This document shows, piece after piece, positions 34,712 to 43,197 of a stretch of 64,000 bases of DNA. The notes beneath the pieces are model-generated. The model was not told the DNA's origin and made no database searches. It was given only the letters and a program-made list of their open reading frames with translations. The first letter of the stretch is position 1. Every line of letters begins with the position of its first letter. Made by a program: the position numbers and the translations under genes. The stretch covers positions 1 to 64,000 of the forward strand of contig NZ_BBQI01000130.1 of assembly GCF_001652915.1 (NCBI RefSeq), in the 5' to 3' direction. The stretch comes from Cupriavidus sp. D384. Lineage in GTDB: Bacteria; Pseudomonadota; Gammaproteobacteria; Burkholderiales; Burkholderiaceae.

Positions 34712-36130
34712 ATGAGACGCCTTCGCAACGCGAAGATCGTGGCCACGCTGGGTCCCGCCAGCACGTCGCCCGAGATCATCGACGCCCTGTTCGAAGCCGG
34801 CGCCGATGTCTTCCGCCTGAACTTCAGCCACGGCAGTCACGACGACCACCAGCAGCGGCTGGACACGATCCGCGCCATCGAACAGCAGCGCGGCCGCCCC
34901 ATCGGCGTGCTGCTGGACCTGCAAGGCCCCAAGCTGCGCATCGGCACGTTTGCCGACGGCCCCGTCCAGCTGGCGGCACAGGCATCGTTCCGGCTCGACC
35001 TGGACCGCGACACGCCGGGATCGGCCGCGCGCGTCAGCCTGCCGCACCCCGAGATTTTCGCGGCCCTGCGCGAAGGTGCGGAACTGCTGCTCGACGATGG
35101 CAAGGTCCGGCTGCGCGTGGATCGGTGCGGCGCCGAGTTTGCGGAGACCACGGTCATCAACGGCGGCGCGCTGTCCGACCGCAAGGGGGTCAATGTGCCC
35201 GGCGTGGTGCTGCCGCTATCGGCAATGACCGAGAAGGATCGCCGCGATCTCGATTTTGGGCTGACCCTCGGGGTGGACTGGATTGCGCTGTCGTTCGTGC
35301 AGCGCGCCGAGGACATCCAGGAGATCAAGGCTATCGTGCAGGGCCGCGCCGGCATCGTCGCCAAGCTCGAGAAACCCGCTGCCATCCAGAGCCTGGACGC
35401 CATCGTTGCCGAGGCCGATGCCGTGATGGTGGCGCGCGGCGACCTGGGCGTGGAGATGCCCGCCGAACAGGTGCCGTCGCTGCAGAAGCAGATCGTGCGC
35501 GCCTGCCGCAAGGCCGGCAAGCCGGTGATCGTCGCCACGCAGATGCTGGAATCGATGATCGCCGCGCCGGTGCCGACGCGCGCCGAGGCCTCTGACGTTG
35601 CCACGGCCGTCTACGACGGCGCCGACGCCGTGATGCTTTCCGCCGAATCGGCATCGGGGCGCTATCCGGTGGAGGCCGTGAAGATGATGGACAGCATCAT
35701 CACGCGCACCGAGTCCGACCCGCTCTATCACGATGCCATCCAGGCATCGCACACGCCACCGCGCGCCGAAGCGGCCGACGCCATCGGTTACGCGGTGCGC
35801 CATGTGGCCGGGCTGCTCAAGGTGCCGGCCACGGTGGCCTACACAAGTTCGGGCTATTCCGCGCTGCGCATGGCGCGCGAGCGGCCCGAGGTGCCGATCC
35901 TCGGCATGACCCCGCGCGTGGCAACCGCGCGCCGGCTGGCGCTGGCCTGGGGTGTCCATGCCGTGCTGTGCCATGAGGTGGTCGACGTGCTGGAAATGAC
36001 CGAGCTGGCCAGCCGCACCGTGCTCAAGGAGCGCTTTGGCGAGCGCGGCCAGTCCATCGTGATCTCCGCCGGCCTGCCGTTCACGGTCGCCGGCACCACC
36101 AATCTGCTGCGCATCGCGCAGGTGCAGTAA
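34712..36130 (+). CDS. pyk: Pyruvate kinase
   Basis: A pyruvate kinase of 472 residues. It has AKIVATLGPASTSPE at the N-terminus, RLNFSHGSHDDH, the catalytic Lys in IVAKLEKPAAI, VMVARGDLGVEMP and the C-terminal domain with the effector region. The ATG at 34712 has GGAG 6 bases upstream; an ATG at 34700, overlapping the glycerate kinase stop, would add four residues. It converts PEP to pyruvate with ATP formation, the last step of this operon's pathway. It is probably an accessory isozyme (TtuE) rather than the only one of the cell. Confidence 0.95.
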   Translation: MRRLRNAKIVATLGPASTSPEIIDALFEAGADVFRLNFSHGSHDDHQQRLDTIRAIEQQRGRPIGVLLDLQGPKLRIGTFADGPVQLAAQASFRLDLDRDTPGSAARVSLPHPEIFAALREGAELLLDDGKVRLRVDRCGAEFAETTVINGGALSDRKGVNVPGVVLPLSAMTEKDRRDLDFGLTLGVDWIALSFVQRAEDIQEIKAIVQGRAGIVAKLEKPAAIQSLDAIVAEADAVMVARGDLGVEMPAEQVPSLQKQIVRACRKAGKPVIVATQMLESMIAAPVPTRAEASDVATAVYDGADAVMLSAESASGRYPVEAVKMMDSIITRTESDPLYHDAIQASHTPPRAEAADAIGYAVRHVAGLLKVPATVAYTSSGYSALRMARERPEVPILGMTPRVATARRLALAWGVHAVLCHEVVDVLEMTELASRTVLKERFGERGQSIVISAGLPFTVAGTTNLLRIAQVQ

Positions 36131-36157
36131 CGGCAACCAGGCAACGAGGCCAATCCC

Positions 36158-37444
36158 ATGTCAGTGATACAGGAAGTGCGCGGCTACGAGGTGCTCGATT
36201 CGCGCGGCAATCCCACCGTGGCGGCGCAGGTGCTGCTGGCCGATGGCAGCGAAGGGTTCGCGGCTGCACCATCGGGCGCCTCCACCGGCTCGCGCGAGGC
36301 CATCGAGCTGCGCGATGGCGATCCCCATCGCTACGCCGGCAAGGGCGTGCGCCGCGCCGTGGGCCATATCAATGTCGATATCGCCCGCACGCTGGCCGGC
36401 ATGCCCGCCGCCGACCAGGCCGAGATCGACCAGTGCCTGATCCGGCTCGATGGCACCGCCGACAAATCGCGCCTGGGCGCCAACGCGCTGCTGGCCGTGT
36501 CGCTTGCCACGGCGCGCGCGGCGGCCACATCGGCGGGCGTGCCGCTGTACCGGGCCATCGGCACGGGTAACCAGGACCTGCGCCTGCCCATGCCGATGAT
36601 GAACATCATCAATGGCGGCGCGCATGCCGACAACAGCGTGGACATGCAGGAATTCATGATCCTGCCCGTGGGCGCGCCGTCGTTCTCGGAGGCCGTGCGC
36701 TGGGGCGCCGAGGTGTTCCACACGCTCAAGTCGCTGCTCAGGCAGCGCGGGTACTCCACAGCCGTAGGCGACGAAGGCGGCTTTGCGCCGGACCTGAAGT
36801 CGAACGAGCAAGCGCTCGAAGTCATCATGCAGGCCATCGACGCTGCCGGCTTCTACGCCGGGCGCGATATTGCGCTGGGCCTGGACGTGGCAAGTTCGGA
36901 GTTCTACCGCGACGGCAGCTACGTGCTGCAGTCGGAAAACCGCCGTTACGACGCGGCCGGCTTTGCCGACCTGCTGGCCGGCTGGGTCTCGCAGTATCCG
37001 ATCGTCACCATCGAGGACGGCATGGCCGAAGGCGACTGGGCAGGCTGGAAGCTGCTGACCGGGCGCCTGGGCAACCAGGTGCAACTGGTGGGCGACGACC
37101 TCTTCGTCACGAACACGGCGATCCTCAAGGAAGGCATCGACTGCGGCGTCGCCAACGCGATCCTGATCAAGCCGAACCAGATCGGCACGCTGACCGAAAC
37201 GCTGGCCGCCATCGACATGGCCCACCGCGCCGGCTATGCGTCGGTGGTCTCGCATCGCTCGGGCGAGACCGAAGACACCACCATTGCCGATCTCAGCGTC
37301 TGCACCGCCGCAACGCAGATCAAGACCGGCTCGCTGTCGCGCTCGGACCGCGTGGCGAAGTACAACCGGTTGCTCTACATCGAGGCCGAACTCGGCTGCG
37401 CGGCCACCTTCGCAGGCCGCCAGGCGTTCTCCGTATCGATCTGA
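36158..37444 (+). CDS. eno: Enolase (accessory copy in tartrate operon)
   Basis: A 428-residue full-length enolase. It has EVLDSRGNPTVAAQV, ASTGSREAIELRD, NIINGGAHADNSVDMQEFM, AVGDEGGFAP, the metal ligands in TIEDGMAEGDW and VGDDLFVTN, the catalytic Lys in IKPNQIGTLTET and SHRSGETEDT. It interconverts 2-phosphoglycerate and PEP. Housekeeping eno in this group usually lies next to pyrG and kdsA, so this copy in a catabolic operon is probably a second enzyme serving glycerate flux. It has 27 bases to pyk and good ribosome spacing. Confidence 0.95.
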   Translation: MSVIQEVRGYEVLDSRGNPTVAAQVLLADGSEGFAAAPSGASTGSREAIELRDGDPHRYAGKGVRRAVGHINVDIARTLAGMPAADQAEIDQCLIRLDGTADKSRLGANALLAVSLATARAAATSAGVPLYRAIGTGNQDLRLPMPMMNIINGGAHADNSVDMQEFMILPVGAPSFSEAVRWGAEVFHTLKSLLRQRGYSTAVGDEGGFAPDLKSNEQALEVIMQAIDAAGFYAGRDIALGLDVASSEFYRDGSYVLQSENRRYDAAGFADLLAGWVSQYPIVTIEDGMAEGDWAGWKLLTGRLGNQVQLVGDDLFVTNTAILKEGIDCGVANAILIKPNQIGTLTETLAAIDMAHRAGYASVVSHRSGETEDTTIADLSVCTAATQIKTGSLSRSDRVAKYNRLLYIEAELGCAATFAGRQAFSVSI

Positions 37445-37512
37445 TCCCTGCATTACCCGCACGACGCGCTTTACCCGCATTTTCGCGGCCACTACAAGAA
37501 GAGGAGACAACC

Positions 37513-38505
37513 ATGCGTAATTTCACCCCCCGGACAATGCGCCGGGTTCTGGGCCTGTCGCTGTGCGCCATCGGCCTTGGCGGCGCATCGCTTGCCATGG
37601 CGCAGGAATGGCCCGCCAAGCCGATCAGCCTGGTGGTGCCGTTCCCGTCCGGCGGCACCACCGACATCCTGGCCCGCGCGCTGGGCGACCAGTTGTCGAA
37701 GAATCTCGGCCAGCCGGTGATCGTCGAGAACCGGCCCGGTGCGGGTGCCACCGTGGGTGCCGACTATGTGGCGAAGGCCAGGCCGGACGGTTATACGCTG
37801 CTGATGGGTGCCGTGCATCACACGATTGCCACCTCGGTCTATCGCAAGCTGCCGTACAGCTTCCAGAAGGACCTGGCGCCGGTGTCGACGCTTGCCATGG
37901 TGCCAAACGTGCTGGTCATCAACAGCGCGAAGACGCCGGCGAAGAACGTGGCCGAGCTGGTGTCGCTGGCGAAAAAGGCTTCGCCCGAACTGTCGTACGG
38001 CTCGAACGGCAATGGCACCGCGCAGCACCTGATCGGCACGCAGTTCCAGGCCGCCACCGGCACGCAATTGCTGCATGTGCCGTACAAGGGCAGTGGCCCG
38101 CTGACCACCGACCTGCTGGGCGGACAGGTCACGATGTCGTTCGATACCCTGACGACGGCGCTGCCGCATATCAAGGCCGGCAAGCTCAAGGCGCTGGCAG
38201 TGACCACCGCCAAGCGGTCCAGCGTGTTGCCCGACGTGCCCACGCTGGAAGAAGCCGGTCTCAAGGGTTTCGATATCGGCACCTGGTTCGGCGTGCTGGC
38301 GCCGGCGGCAACGCCCAAGCCCATCGTCACGCGGCTCAACGCCGAAATCGTGAAGATCGTGAATTCGCCGGACTTCCAGCAACGCATGGCCGCAGCCGGG
38401 GCAGAGCCGATGCCGAGCGCGCCTGACGCCTTTGCGAAGCGCATCAACGACGAGACATCGAAGTTCGCCGTGCTGGTCAAGGAAGGCAAGGTGACGATCG
38501 AGTAA
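37513..38505 (+). CDS. Bug (TctC) family periplasmic solute-binding protein
   Basis: A 330-residue exported protein. The signal peptide ends SLAMA-QEWP (about residue 31), followed by the Bug/TctC signatures ISLVVPFPSGGTTDILAR, ENRPGAGATVGADYV, LSYGSNGNGTAQHL and LPDVPTLEEAGLKGF. These proteins bind carboxylates in the periplasm. No tctA/tctB membrane genes are nearby, so it may be an orphan receptor feeding another permease or a signalling system. It lies 68 bases after eno in the same direction, suggesting a tartrate-related ligand. Confidence 0.9.
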   Translation: MRNFTPRTMRRVLGLSLCAIGLGGASLAMAQEWPAKPISLVVPFPSGGTTDILARALGDQLSKNLGQPVIVENRPGAGATVGADYVAKARPDGYTLLMGAVHHTIATSVYRKLPYSFQKDLAPVSTLAMVPNVLVINSAKTPAKNVAELVSLAKKASPELSYGSNGNGTAQHLIGTQFQAATGTQLLHVPYKGSGPLTTDLLGGQVTMSFDTLTTALPHIKAGKLKALAVTTAKRSSVLPDVPTLEEAGLKGFDIGTWFGVLAPAATPKPIVTRLNAEIVKIVNSPDFQQRMAAAGAEPMPSAPDAFAKRINDETSKFAVLVKEGKVTIE

Positions 38506-38540
38506 CCGGGAACGCGCCGGGCAGGCGGCGCGTACGCAGC

Positions 38541-38557
38541 AACCCGAAGCGGGTTTT
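38541..38557 (+). terminator. Short hairpin terminator after Bug gene
   Basis: Arms AACCCG and CGGGTT with a 3-base loop are followed by TTTT interrupted by CCC. It lies 36 bases past the stop of the tartrate operon's last gene and before the next promoter. Confidence 0.5.
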
Positions 38558-38564
38558 CCCGCAC

Positions 38565-38630
38565 TGTCCCGTCAAGCAAAACGGATGTCCCGATAAGTCA
38601 AACCGTGAGCTGTCATTCCCCGATACTTCG
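38565..38630 (+). promoter_or_regulatory. Promoter with tandem 21-bp AraC-type operator (site A)
   Basis: Two direct repeats start at 38565 and 38586, exactly 21 bases apart, each of the form GTCCC-N5-G(T/C)(C/A)AAA; they agree at 15 of 21 positions. The CAAA of the second repeat occupies the -35 position (38599-38604), 17 bases before the -10 GATACT (38622-38627), embedded in CCCCGATACTTCG. The same arrangement with identical spacing occurs at 43097-43162. The layout is typical of a class II activator site for an AraC-family protein. Confidence 0.7.
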
Positions 38631-38711
38631 CTGGGTCGCGGCCATTCCGCGGCAAGCCAGCCGACCCCCGGCATTGTGCGGGGCGCGGTTGAGAATATCA
38701 GGAGACGGTTC

Positions 38712-40034
38712 ATGTCGGGACTTCGTATTTCACGTCCTCAAATTTTTGCCGGCGCCCCGAGCGCCCGGGCTTCACGCTACTACCCGTGGCTGGTCTTTGC
38801 GCTGAGCTTTGGCCTGCTGCTGTCCGACTATATGTCGCGGCAGGTACTCAACGCGTTGTTTCCGCTGCTCAAGGCGGAATGGGCGCTCAGCGACGCCAAT
38901 CTTGGCGCGCTGGGCGGTGTGGTGGCATTGATGGTGGGCGTGCTCACCCTGCCGCTTTCGATCCTGGCTGACCGCTGGGGCCGCGTACGCAGCCTGACCC
39001 TCATGGCCGCGCTCTGGAGCCTGGCGACGCTGGGCTGCGCCATCGCCAATTCGTTTGGCGAGATGTTCGTCGCACGACTCTTCGTGGGCATCGGCGAGGC
39101 CGCCTACGGCAGCGTCGGCATCGCGCTGGTGCTGTCGGTCTTTCCGCGCCATCTGCGCGCCAGCCTCAGTGCAGCTTTCATCGCCGGCGGTGCGTTCGGC
39201 TCGGTGCTTGGCATGGCGCTGGGCGGCGTGATCTCGGCGCACTTCGGCTGGCGTGTGGCGTTTGTCAGCATGGCCCTGTTTGGCCTGGTGATGGTTGGCT
39301 TCTACCGCCTGCTGGTCACCGAAGAGCGCCTGAAGGTCCAGCGCGACGCGCTCAATGATCAGCCGGTTGAGGAACCGCGCCTGGGACCGATGCCGCTGCG
39401 TGCACTGTGCAGCGCGCTGGTGGCCTCGCGATCGATCATCTGCGCCTACGTCGGCAGCGCCCTGCAGCTGTTCGTGATGGGTTCGCTGCTGGCGTGGATG
39501 CCCAGCTTCCTGGGCCGCTACTACGGCCTGGCCACTGCGCAAGCCGGCCTTGGCGCCGCGGGCTTCGTTCTGGTGGGCGGTGCCGGCATGATCGTGTGCG
39601 GCGCGCTGACCGATCGCGTGGCCCGCCACGCTCCGGCGCGCAAATGGCTGATGGCCGTCACGTACAGCGTGCTCTGCTTTGCGCTGCTTGGCACCGCGTT
39701 CCACCTGCAGGCAGGCACCGCGCAACTGGCACTGATCGCCGGCGGCATGATGCTGGCGGGCGGCAGCGCCGGCCCGGCCAGCGCGGCCGTCGCCAACCTG
39801 ACCGACCCCCGCATCCACGCCAGCGCGTTCGCCACCCTGACGCTGGTGAACAACCTGCTTGGCCTGGCGCCGGGTCCGTTCTTCACCGGCCTGATGGCCG
39901 ACCACATCGGCCTGGCGGGCGCCCTGCAGTGGATGCCTGTCGCGGGCCTGATTGCCGCGATCTGCTTCCTGATCGGCCGCCGCACCTATACCGCCGATCT
40001 GGACCGCCTGGCACAAACCCGCTCGGCTGCCTGA
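38712..40034 (+). CDS. MFS transporter (organic acid / aromatic acid symporter type)
   Basis: A 440-residue major facilitator with 12 membrane segments. Segment 1 is followed by SDYMSRQVLNALFPLLKAEW, a pattern of the spinster/ACS-like branch. The loop 2-3 motif is LADRWGRVRSLT. The start at 38712 has AGGAG 8 bases upstream. It heads an operon with a serine hydrolase (32 bases downstream) and a porin. Its promoter carries the same tandem operator as the BKACE gene, so the imported compound is probably processed by that enzyme. The substrate is unknown. Confidence 0.9.
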   Translation: MSGLRISRPQIFAGAPSARASRYYPWLVFALSFGLLLSDYMSRQVLNALFPLLKAEWALSDANLGALGGVVALMVGVLTLPLSILADRWGRVRSLTLMAALWSLATLGCAIANSFGEMFVARLFVGIGEAAYGSVGIALVLSVFPRHLRASLSAAFIAGGAFGSVLGMALGGVISAHFGWRVAFVSMALFGLVMVGFYRLLVTEERLKVQRDALNDQPVEEPRLGPMPLRALCSALVASRSIICAYVGSALQLFVMGSLLAWMPSFLGRYYGLATAQAGLGAAGFVLVGGAGMIVCGALTDRVARHAPARKWLMAVTYSVLCFALLGTAFHLQAGTAQLALIAGGMMLAGGSAGPASAAVANLTDPRIHASAFATLTLVNNLLGLAPGPFFTGLMADHIGLAGALQWMPVAGLIAAICFLIGRRTYTADLDRLAQTRSAA

Positions 40035-40066
40035 TCCCGCGCCTCGAATACACAAGCGATACAACG

Positions 40067-40657
40067 ATGTTTTTGTCCCCCGATATCACCGTACTGCTGG
40101 TGCCCGGGCTGCGTGACCACGTAGCCGACCACTGGCAGACCCTGCTGCAGGCCGAACTGGAGGCCCAGGGCCAGAAAGTGGCGTCGGTGCAGCCGCTGGA
40201 ACACGACAAGCTCAGCTGCGCCGCACGCATGGTTGCCCTCGACGAGGCCATCGCCGCCATCGACGGACCCGTCGTGCTTGGCGCGCACAGCGCCGGTGTG
40301 ATGATCACCGTGCACTGGGCCCGGCACATGCACCGCCGCGTGCAGGCCGGCAAGATCCTCGGCGCGCTGCTGGCGACGCCAGCCGACCTGGAAACGCCGA
40401 TGCCGCAGGGCTATCCGGATGTTGCCACGCTCGACCAGCACGGCTGGTTGCCGATGCCGCGCCAGGCACTGCCATTCCCGACGTTGCTGGCGGCCAGCCG
40501 CAACGATCCGCTGGCCTCGTTCGAACGTGCCGCCGTGATGGCGCAGGACTGGGGCAGCGAGCTGGTCGATCTCGGGCAGGTAGGCCATCTGAATCCGGCC
40601 GCCGGATTCGGCCCCTGGCCCGCAGCCATGTCGCTGCTGGCACGGCTGGCGCACTGA
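40067..40657 (+). CDS. RBBP9/YdeN-family serine hydrolase
   Basis: A 196-residue alpha/beta hydrolase of the small RBBP9/YdeN family. Features are the opening LLVPGLRDHVADHWQTLLQ, the nucleophile Ser in GAHSAG (about residue 75), the acid Asp in SRNDPLAS and the His in QVGHLNP. All three catalytic residues are present. It is cytoplasmic and could hydrolyse an ester or amide of the compound imported by the MFS protein encoded just before it. The start at ATG 40067 has only a weak ribosome site. Confidence 0.85.
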   Translation: MFLSPDITVLLVPGLRDHVADHWQTLLQAELEAQGQKVASVQPLEHDKLSCAARMVALDEAIAAIDGPVVLGAHSAGVMITVHWARHMHRRVQAGKILGALLATPADLETPMPQGYPDVATLDQHGWLPMPRQALPFPTLLAASRNDPLASFERAAVMAQDWGSELVDLGQVGHLNPAAGFGPWPAAMSLLARLAH

Positions 40658-40762
40658 CCGGCTGACCGGCGGCCTTGCCGCCAAAACAATATTTCGCAGC
40701 ACCGTAGCACCCCATTCCGACGGGAACCCCCACTACACAAGACGTAATAAGGAGACTGTTTC

Positions 40763-41953
40763 ATGAAGCTCAAGGGCATGGCCGCGGCCGCATTGTTCGC
40801 CTGTACCGGCAGCGCATTCGCGCAATCCACCGTCACGCTGTATGGCGTGATCGACGCCAGCGTGGAATACGCGAACCACGTCGCACCGTACTCCGCGGCA
40901 GGCTTTACCCCGAATCCGGGCGCCGGCGACACCGTATATCGCATGAACTCGGGCGGCCTGTCCGGTTCGCGCTGGGGTCTGCGCGGTACGGAAGACCTGG
41001 GCAATGGCCTGAAGAGCCTGTTCGTGCTGGAAAGCGGTTTCAGCGTCGACAACGGCACGATGCAGCAGAGCAACCGCCTGTTCGGTCGTCAGGCATTTGT
41101 CGGCCTGCAGCACCGGACGTTCGGCCAGATCACGCTGGGCCGCCAGTACACGTCGCTGTTCGCGGCGATGGCCAACTTCATGCCGACCGCCTACGCCACC
41201 CAGTACGAGCCGGCAGCCCTGATGGCAGGCAACAACTTCCGCGAGGACAACGTGCTGGCCTACAACGGCACGTTCGGCCCGCTGACGACCATGGCGCACT
41301 TCTCGTTCGGCGCCGGCGTGCCCAACCTGCCGGCCGGCACGATCGCCTTTGGCGGCAACGGCGAGGTGCCGGGAGCCTTCCGCCGCGACAACGCCTTCGG
41401 CGCGGCCGCGGTGTACTCGGCCGGCCCGTTCGGCGCGGCCATCGCCTATGACCAGTGGAATCCGTCGATCAACAACGTCGCCGGCGTCTACCAGGGCAAC
41501 ACCGCCACGCTGAAGAAGGCGTCGGTTGCGGCCAGCTACACGATCGGTGCGGTAGCCAAGATCATGGGCGGCTACCGCTGGGGCAAGGCCGAGAACAACG
41601 GCACGAACGCCCAGATCCAGCGTGACGACTACTACTGGATCGGTGTGAACTATCAGGTCACGCCGGCCATCGGTCTGACGCTGGAGTACGACTACGACGA
41701 TCTCAAGCGCGACTACTTCAACCGCACCAATGCGCCGAATCCGTGGCAGGTTGCCTTTGTGGCGAACTATGCGTTCTCGAAGCGCACGGACCTGTACCTG
41801 AGCACGGCCTACGCCAAGCATGCCGGCCTGACGCTCGATGGCGCCAGCACGAACCAGCTGGCATCGACCGGCGCCACGGGCAACAGCTACATCCTGGGCA
41901 ACGGCCAGAGCAGCATGGTCGGGGTCAGCCTCGGCATCCGCCACAAGTTCTGA
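40763..41953 (+). CDS. Gram-negative porin (OmpC-like, Burkholderia type)
   Basis: A 396-residue outer-membrane porin. The signal peptide ends SAFAQ (about residue 20), then STVTLYGVIDASVEY, SRWGLRGTEDLGNGL, FGRQAFVGL, and a C-terminus ending in aromatic Phe (GIRHKF), needed for Bam insertion. It would form a trimeric 16-strand beta-barrel. Lying 105 bases after the hydrolase and following the MFS gene, it probably provides outer-membrane entry for the same substrate. A strong terminator follows. Confidence 0.92.
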   Translation: MKLKGMAAAALFACTGSAFAQSTVTLYGVIDASVEYANHVAPYSAAGFTPNPGAGDTVYRMNSGGLSGSRWGLRGTEDLGNGLKSLFVLESGFSVDNGTMQQSNRLFGRQAFVGLQHRTFGQITLGRQYTSLFAAMANFMPTAYATQYEPAALMAGNNFREDNVLAYNGTFGPLTTMAHFSFGAGVPNLPAGTIAFGGNGEVPGAFRRDNAFGAAAVYSAGPFGAAIAYDQWNPSINNVAGVYQGNTATLKKASVAASYTIGAVAKIMGGYRWGKAENNGTNAQIQRDDYYWIGVNYQVTPAIGLTLEYDYDDLKRDYFNRTNAPNPWQVAFVANYAFSKRTDLYLSTAYAKHAGLTLDGASTNQLASTGATGNSYILGNGQSSMVGVSLGIRHKF

Positions 41954-42022
41954 TCATGTAGGGATCGGCGCGTCCGGGCGGTCAAACGTGAACCCGTCGT
42001 CCGGCCGCGTCGAGCTTCGTTT

Positions 42023-42060
42023 GACCACCCCGGCGTTGGCGCCGGGGTGGTCTTTTTTTT
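42023..42060. terminator. Strong (bidirectional) terminator between porin and araC
   Basis: A GC-rich hairpin has arms GACCACCCCGGC and GCCGGGGTGGTC closing on a short GTTGGC-type loop. It is followed by eight T and is preceded on the other strand by few U. It serves the porin operon. Its T-run overlaps the TAA stop of the convergent AraC gene. Confidence 0.9.
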
Positions 42061-43081
42061 AGGCCGCCGGGGCGCCGTCCGCCTGTTCATGGCGCGCCCG
42101 CCACTTCGACACGCTGCAGCCGTACTGCGCGCCGAACCAGCGCGAAAACGCGCTCAGCGACGAGAAGCCCAGCAGCGTGGCCACCTCCGACAGCGGCCGT
42201 GCACGGTTCTCGATATAGCGAGTCACCAGGCTGGCCCGTGCTTCGTTGAGCACGTCCGAATAGGTGACGCCGTCCTGCGCCAGCCAGCGATGCACGGTGC
42301 GCCGGTCCACCCCCAGCTGCTGGGCCACCCGATCGACCGAGCACATGCCGCTGGGCAGCAGCGCGTGCACGAGCTTGCGCACCTTGTCGGTCATGCTGGT
42401 GTTCGACTGCGCCAGCAGCGTGCCCAGGTAGAGCTTGACCTGCTGCGCCATGACGGGGTCGTAGGACGGCAAAGGCGCTTCCAGGTCCTTCGCCACGCAG
42501 ACAATGCCGTCGAAGTCCTGCCCATAAAGCGCCGGCATGCCAAACACGCGCATGCAGGCGGCCTGGCTCTGGGGCGCGGCGTGCGTAAAGCAGATGCTGC
42601 GCGGGCGCCAGGCCGGCCCCAGGAACAGCGTCAGCATGCGGAACATCACGCCAGCCGCCAGCTCGGTAGCCTGGCGCAGGCTGCCCGGCGCATTGCTGAG
42701 CAGTTGCAGACGGATCAGCACCACATCGTCAACGTCTTCCACGCGCATGACCAGCGCCTCGTTCTGCAGGCCCATGTAACGGACCATCGACTCCAGCGCG
42801 CGGCGCAGCGTGGGTTCCTCGCGCACCACGAAGGCCAGCGGACCCAGGTTCGCGAATGGGCGCAGTTCGGCCATGCGCAAGCCGAAATCGTCGACCTGTG
42901 CGGCGCTGGCCGAAGCCTCCAGCAGCTTGCCCACCAGCGCGGCAGGGATGCGGATGTCGGGATCCAGCAACGCATTGCGGCTGATACGTGCGGCACGCAG
43001 CATCTGGTGTGGATCGAGCCCGACGGCTCGTGCCACATCCACGTAGTTGGTAAGGCTCGCACTGCGCAGAAAGTAGGACAT
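42059..43081 (-). CDS. AraC family regulator with arabinose_bd-type N domain (copy 1)
   Basis: A 340-residue regulator. The N-terminal domain (about 10-200) starts MSYFLRSASLTNYVDVARAV and includes DFGLRMAELRPFANLG. The C-terminal double HTH (about 235-335) has VAQQLGVDRRTVHRWLAQ, then LLGFSSLSAFSRWFGAQYG. The start at ATG 43081 matches the paralogue at 52028 residue for residue; the longer TTG reading is rejected. It is divergent from the BKACE gene, and the tandem operator (site B) begins 16 bases upstream of its start. A matching operator precedes the MFS operon on its other side, so it probably controls both and itself. Confidence 0.92.
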   Translation of the reverse strand: MSYFLRSASLTNYVDVARAVGLDPHQMLRAARISRNALLDPDIRIPAALVGKLLEASASAAQVDDFGLRMAELRPFANLGPLAFVVREEPTLRRALESMVRYMGLQNEALVMRVEDVDDVVLIRLQLLSNAPGSLRQATELAAGVMFRMLTLFLGPAWRPRSICFTHAAPQSQAACMRVFGMPALYGQDFDGIVCVAKDLEAPLPSYDPVMAQQVKLYLGTLLAQSNTSMTDKVRKLVHALLPSGMCSVDRVAQQLGVDRRTVHRWLAQDGVTYSDVLNEARASLVTRYIENRARPLSEVATLLGFSSLSAFSRWFGAQYGCSVSKWRARHEQADGAPAA

Positions 43082-43096
43082 CGCGTTTTCCCTGAC

Positions 43097-43162
43097 TGTC
43101 CCCAAATGTAAATCGAGCGTCCCCGATCGTCAAATTGCAGCGCGCCATTCGCCGATACTTCG
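43097..43162 (+). promoter_or_regulatory. BKACE promoter with tandem 21-bp AraC-type operator (site B)
   Basis: Direct repeats start at 43097 and 43118 (period 21) with the pattern GTCCC-N5-GT(C/A)AA, and agree at 11 of 21 positions. CAAA of the second repeat coincides with the -35 (43131-43136), and 17 bases on lies the -10 GATACT (43154-43159) in CGCCGATACTTCG. The distance from the second repeat to the CATTC block is 28 bases, identical to site A. Confidence 0.7.
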
Positions 43163-43197
43163 ATCACCGCAGCACGCACTCTACATAGGAGACAAAG

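Noticed and set aside
36161..37510. Long minus-strand frame opposite enolase
   Set aside because: Antisense shadow of a complete enolase gene; low-complexity composition and no ribosome site.
38577..38604. Site A read as a 22-bp CAAA repeat
   Set aside because: The CAAA cores are 22 apart, but alignment of the whole repeats is best at 21, as in site B.
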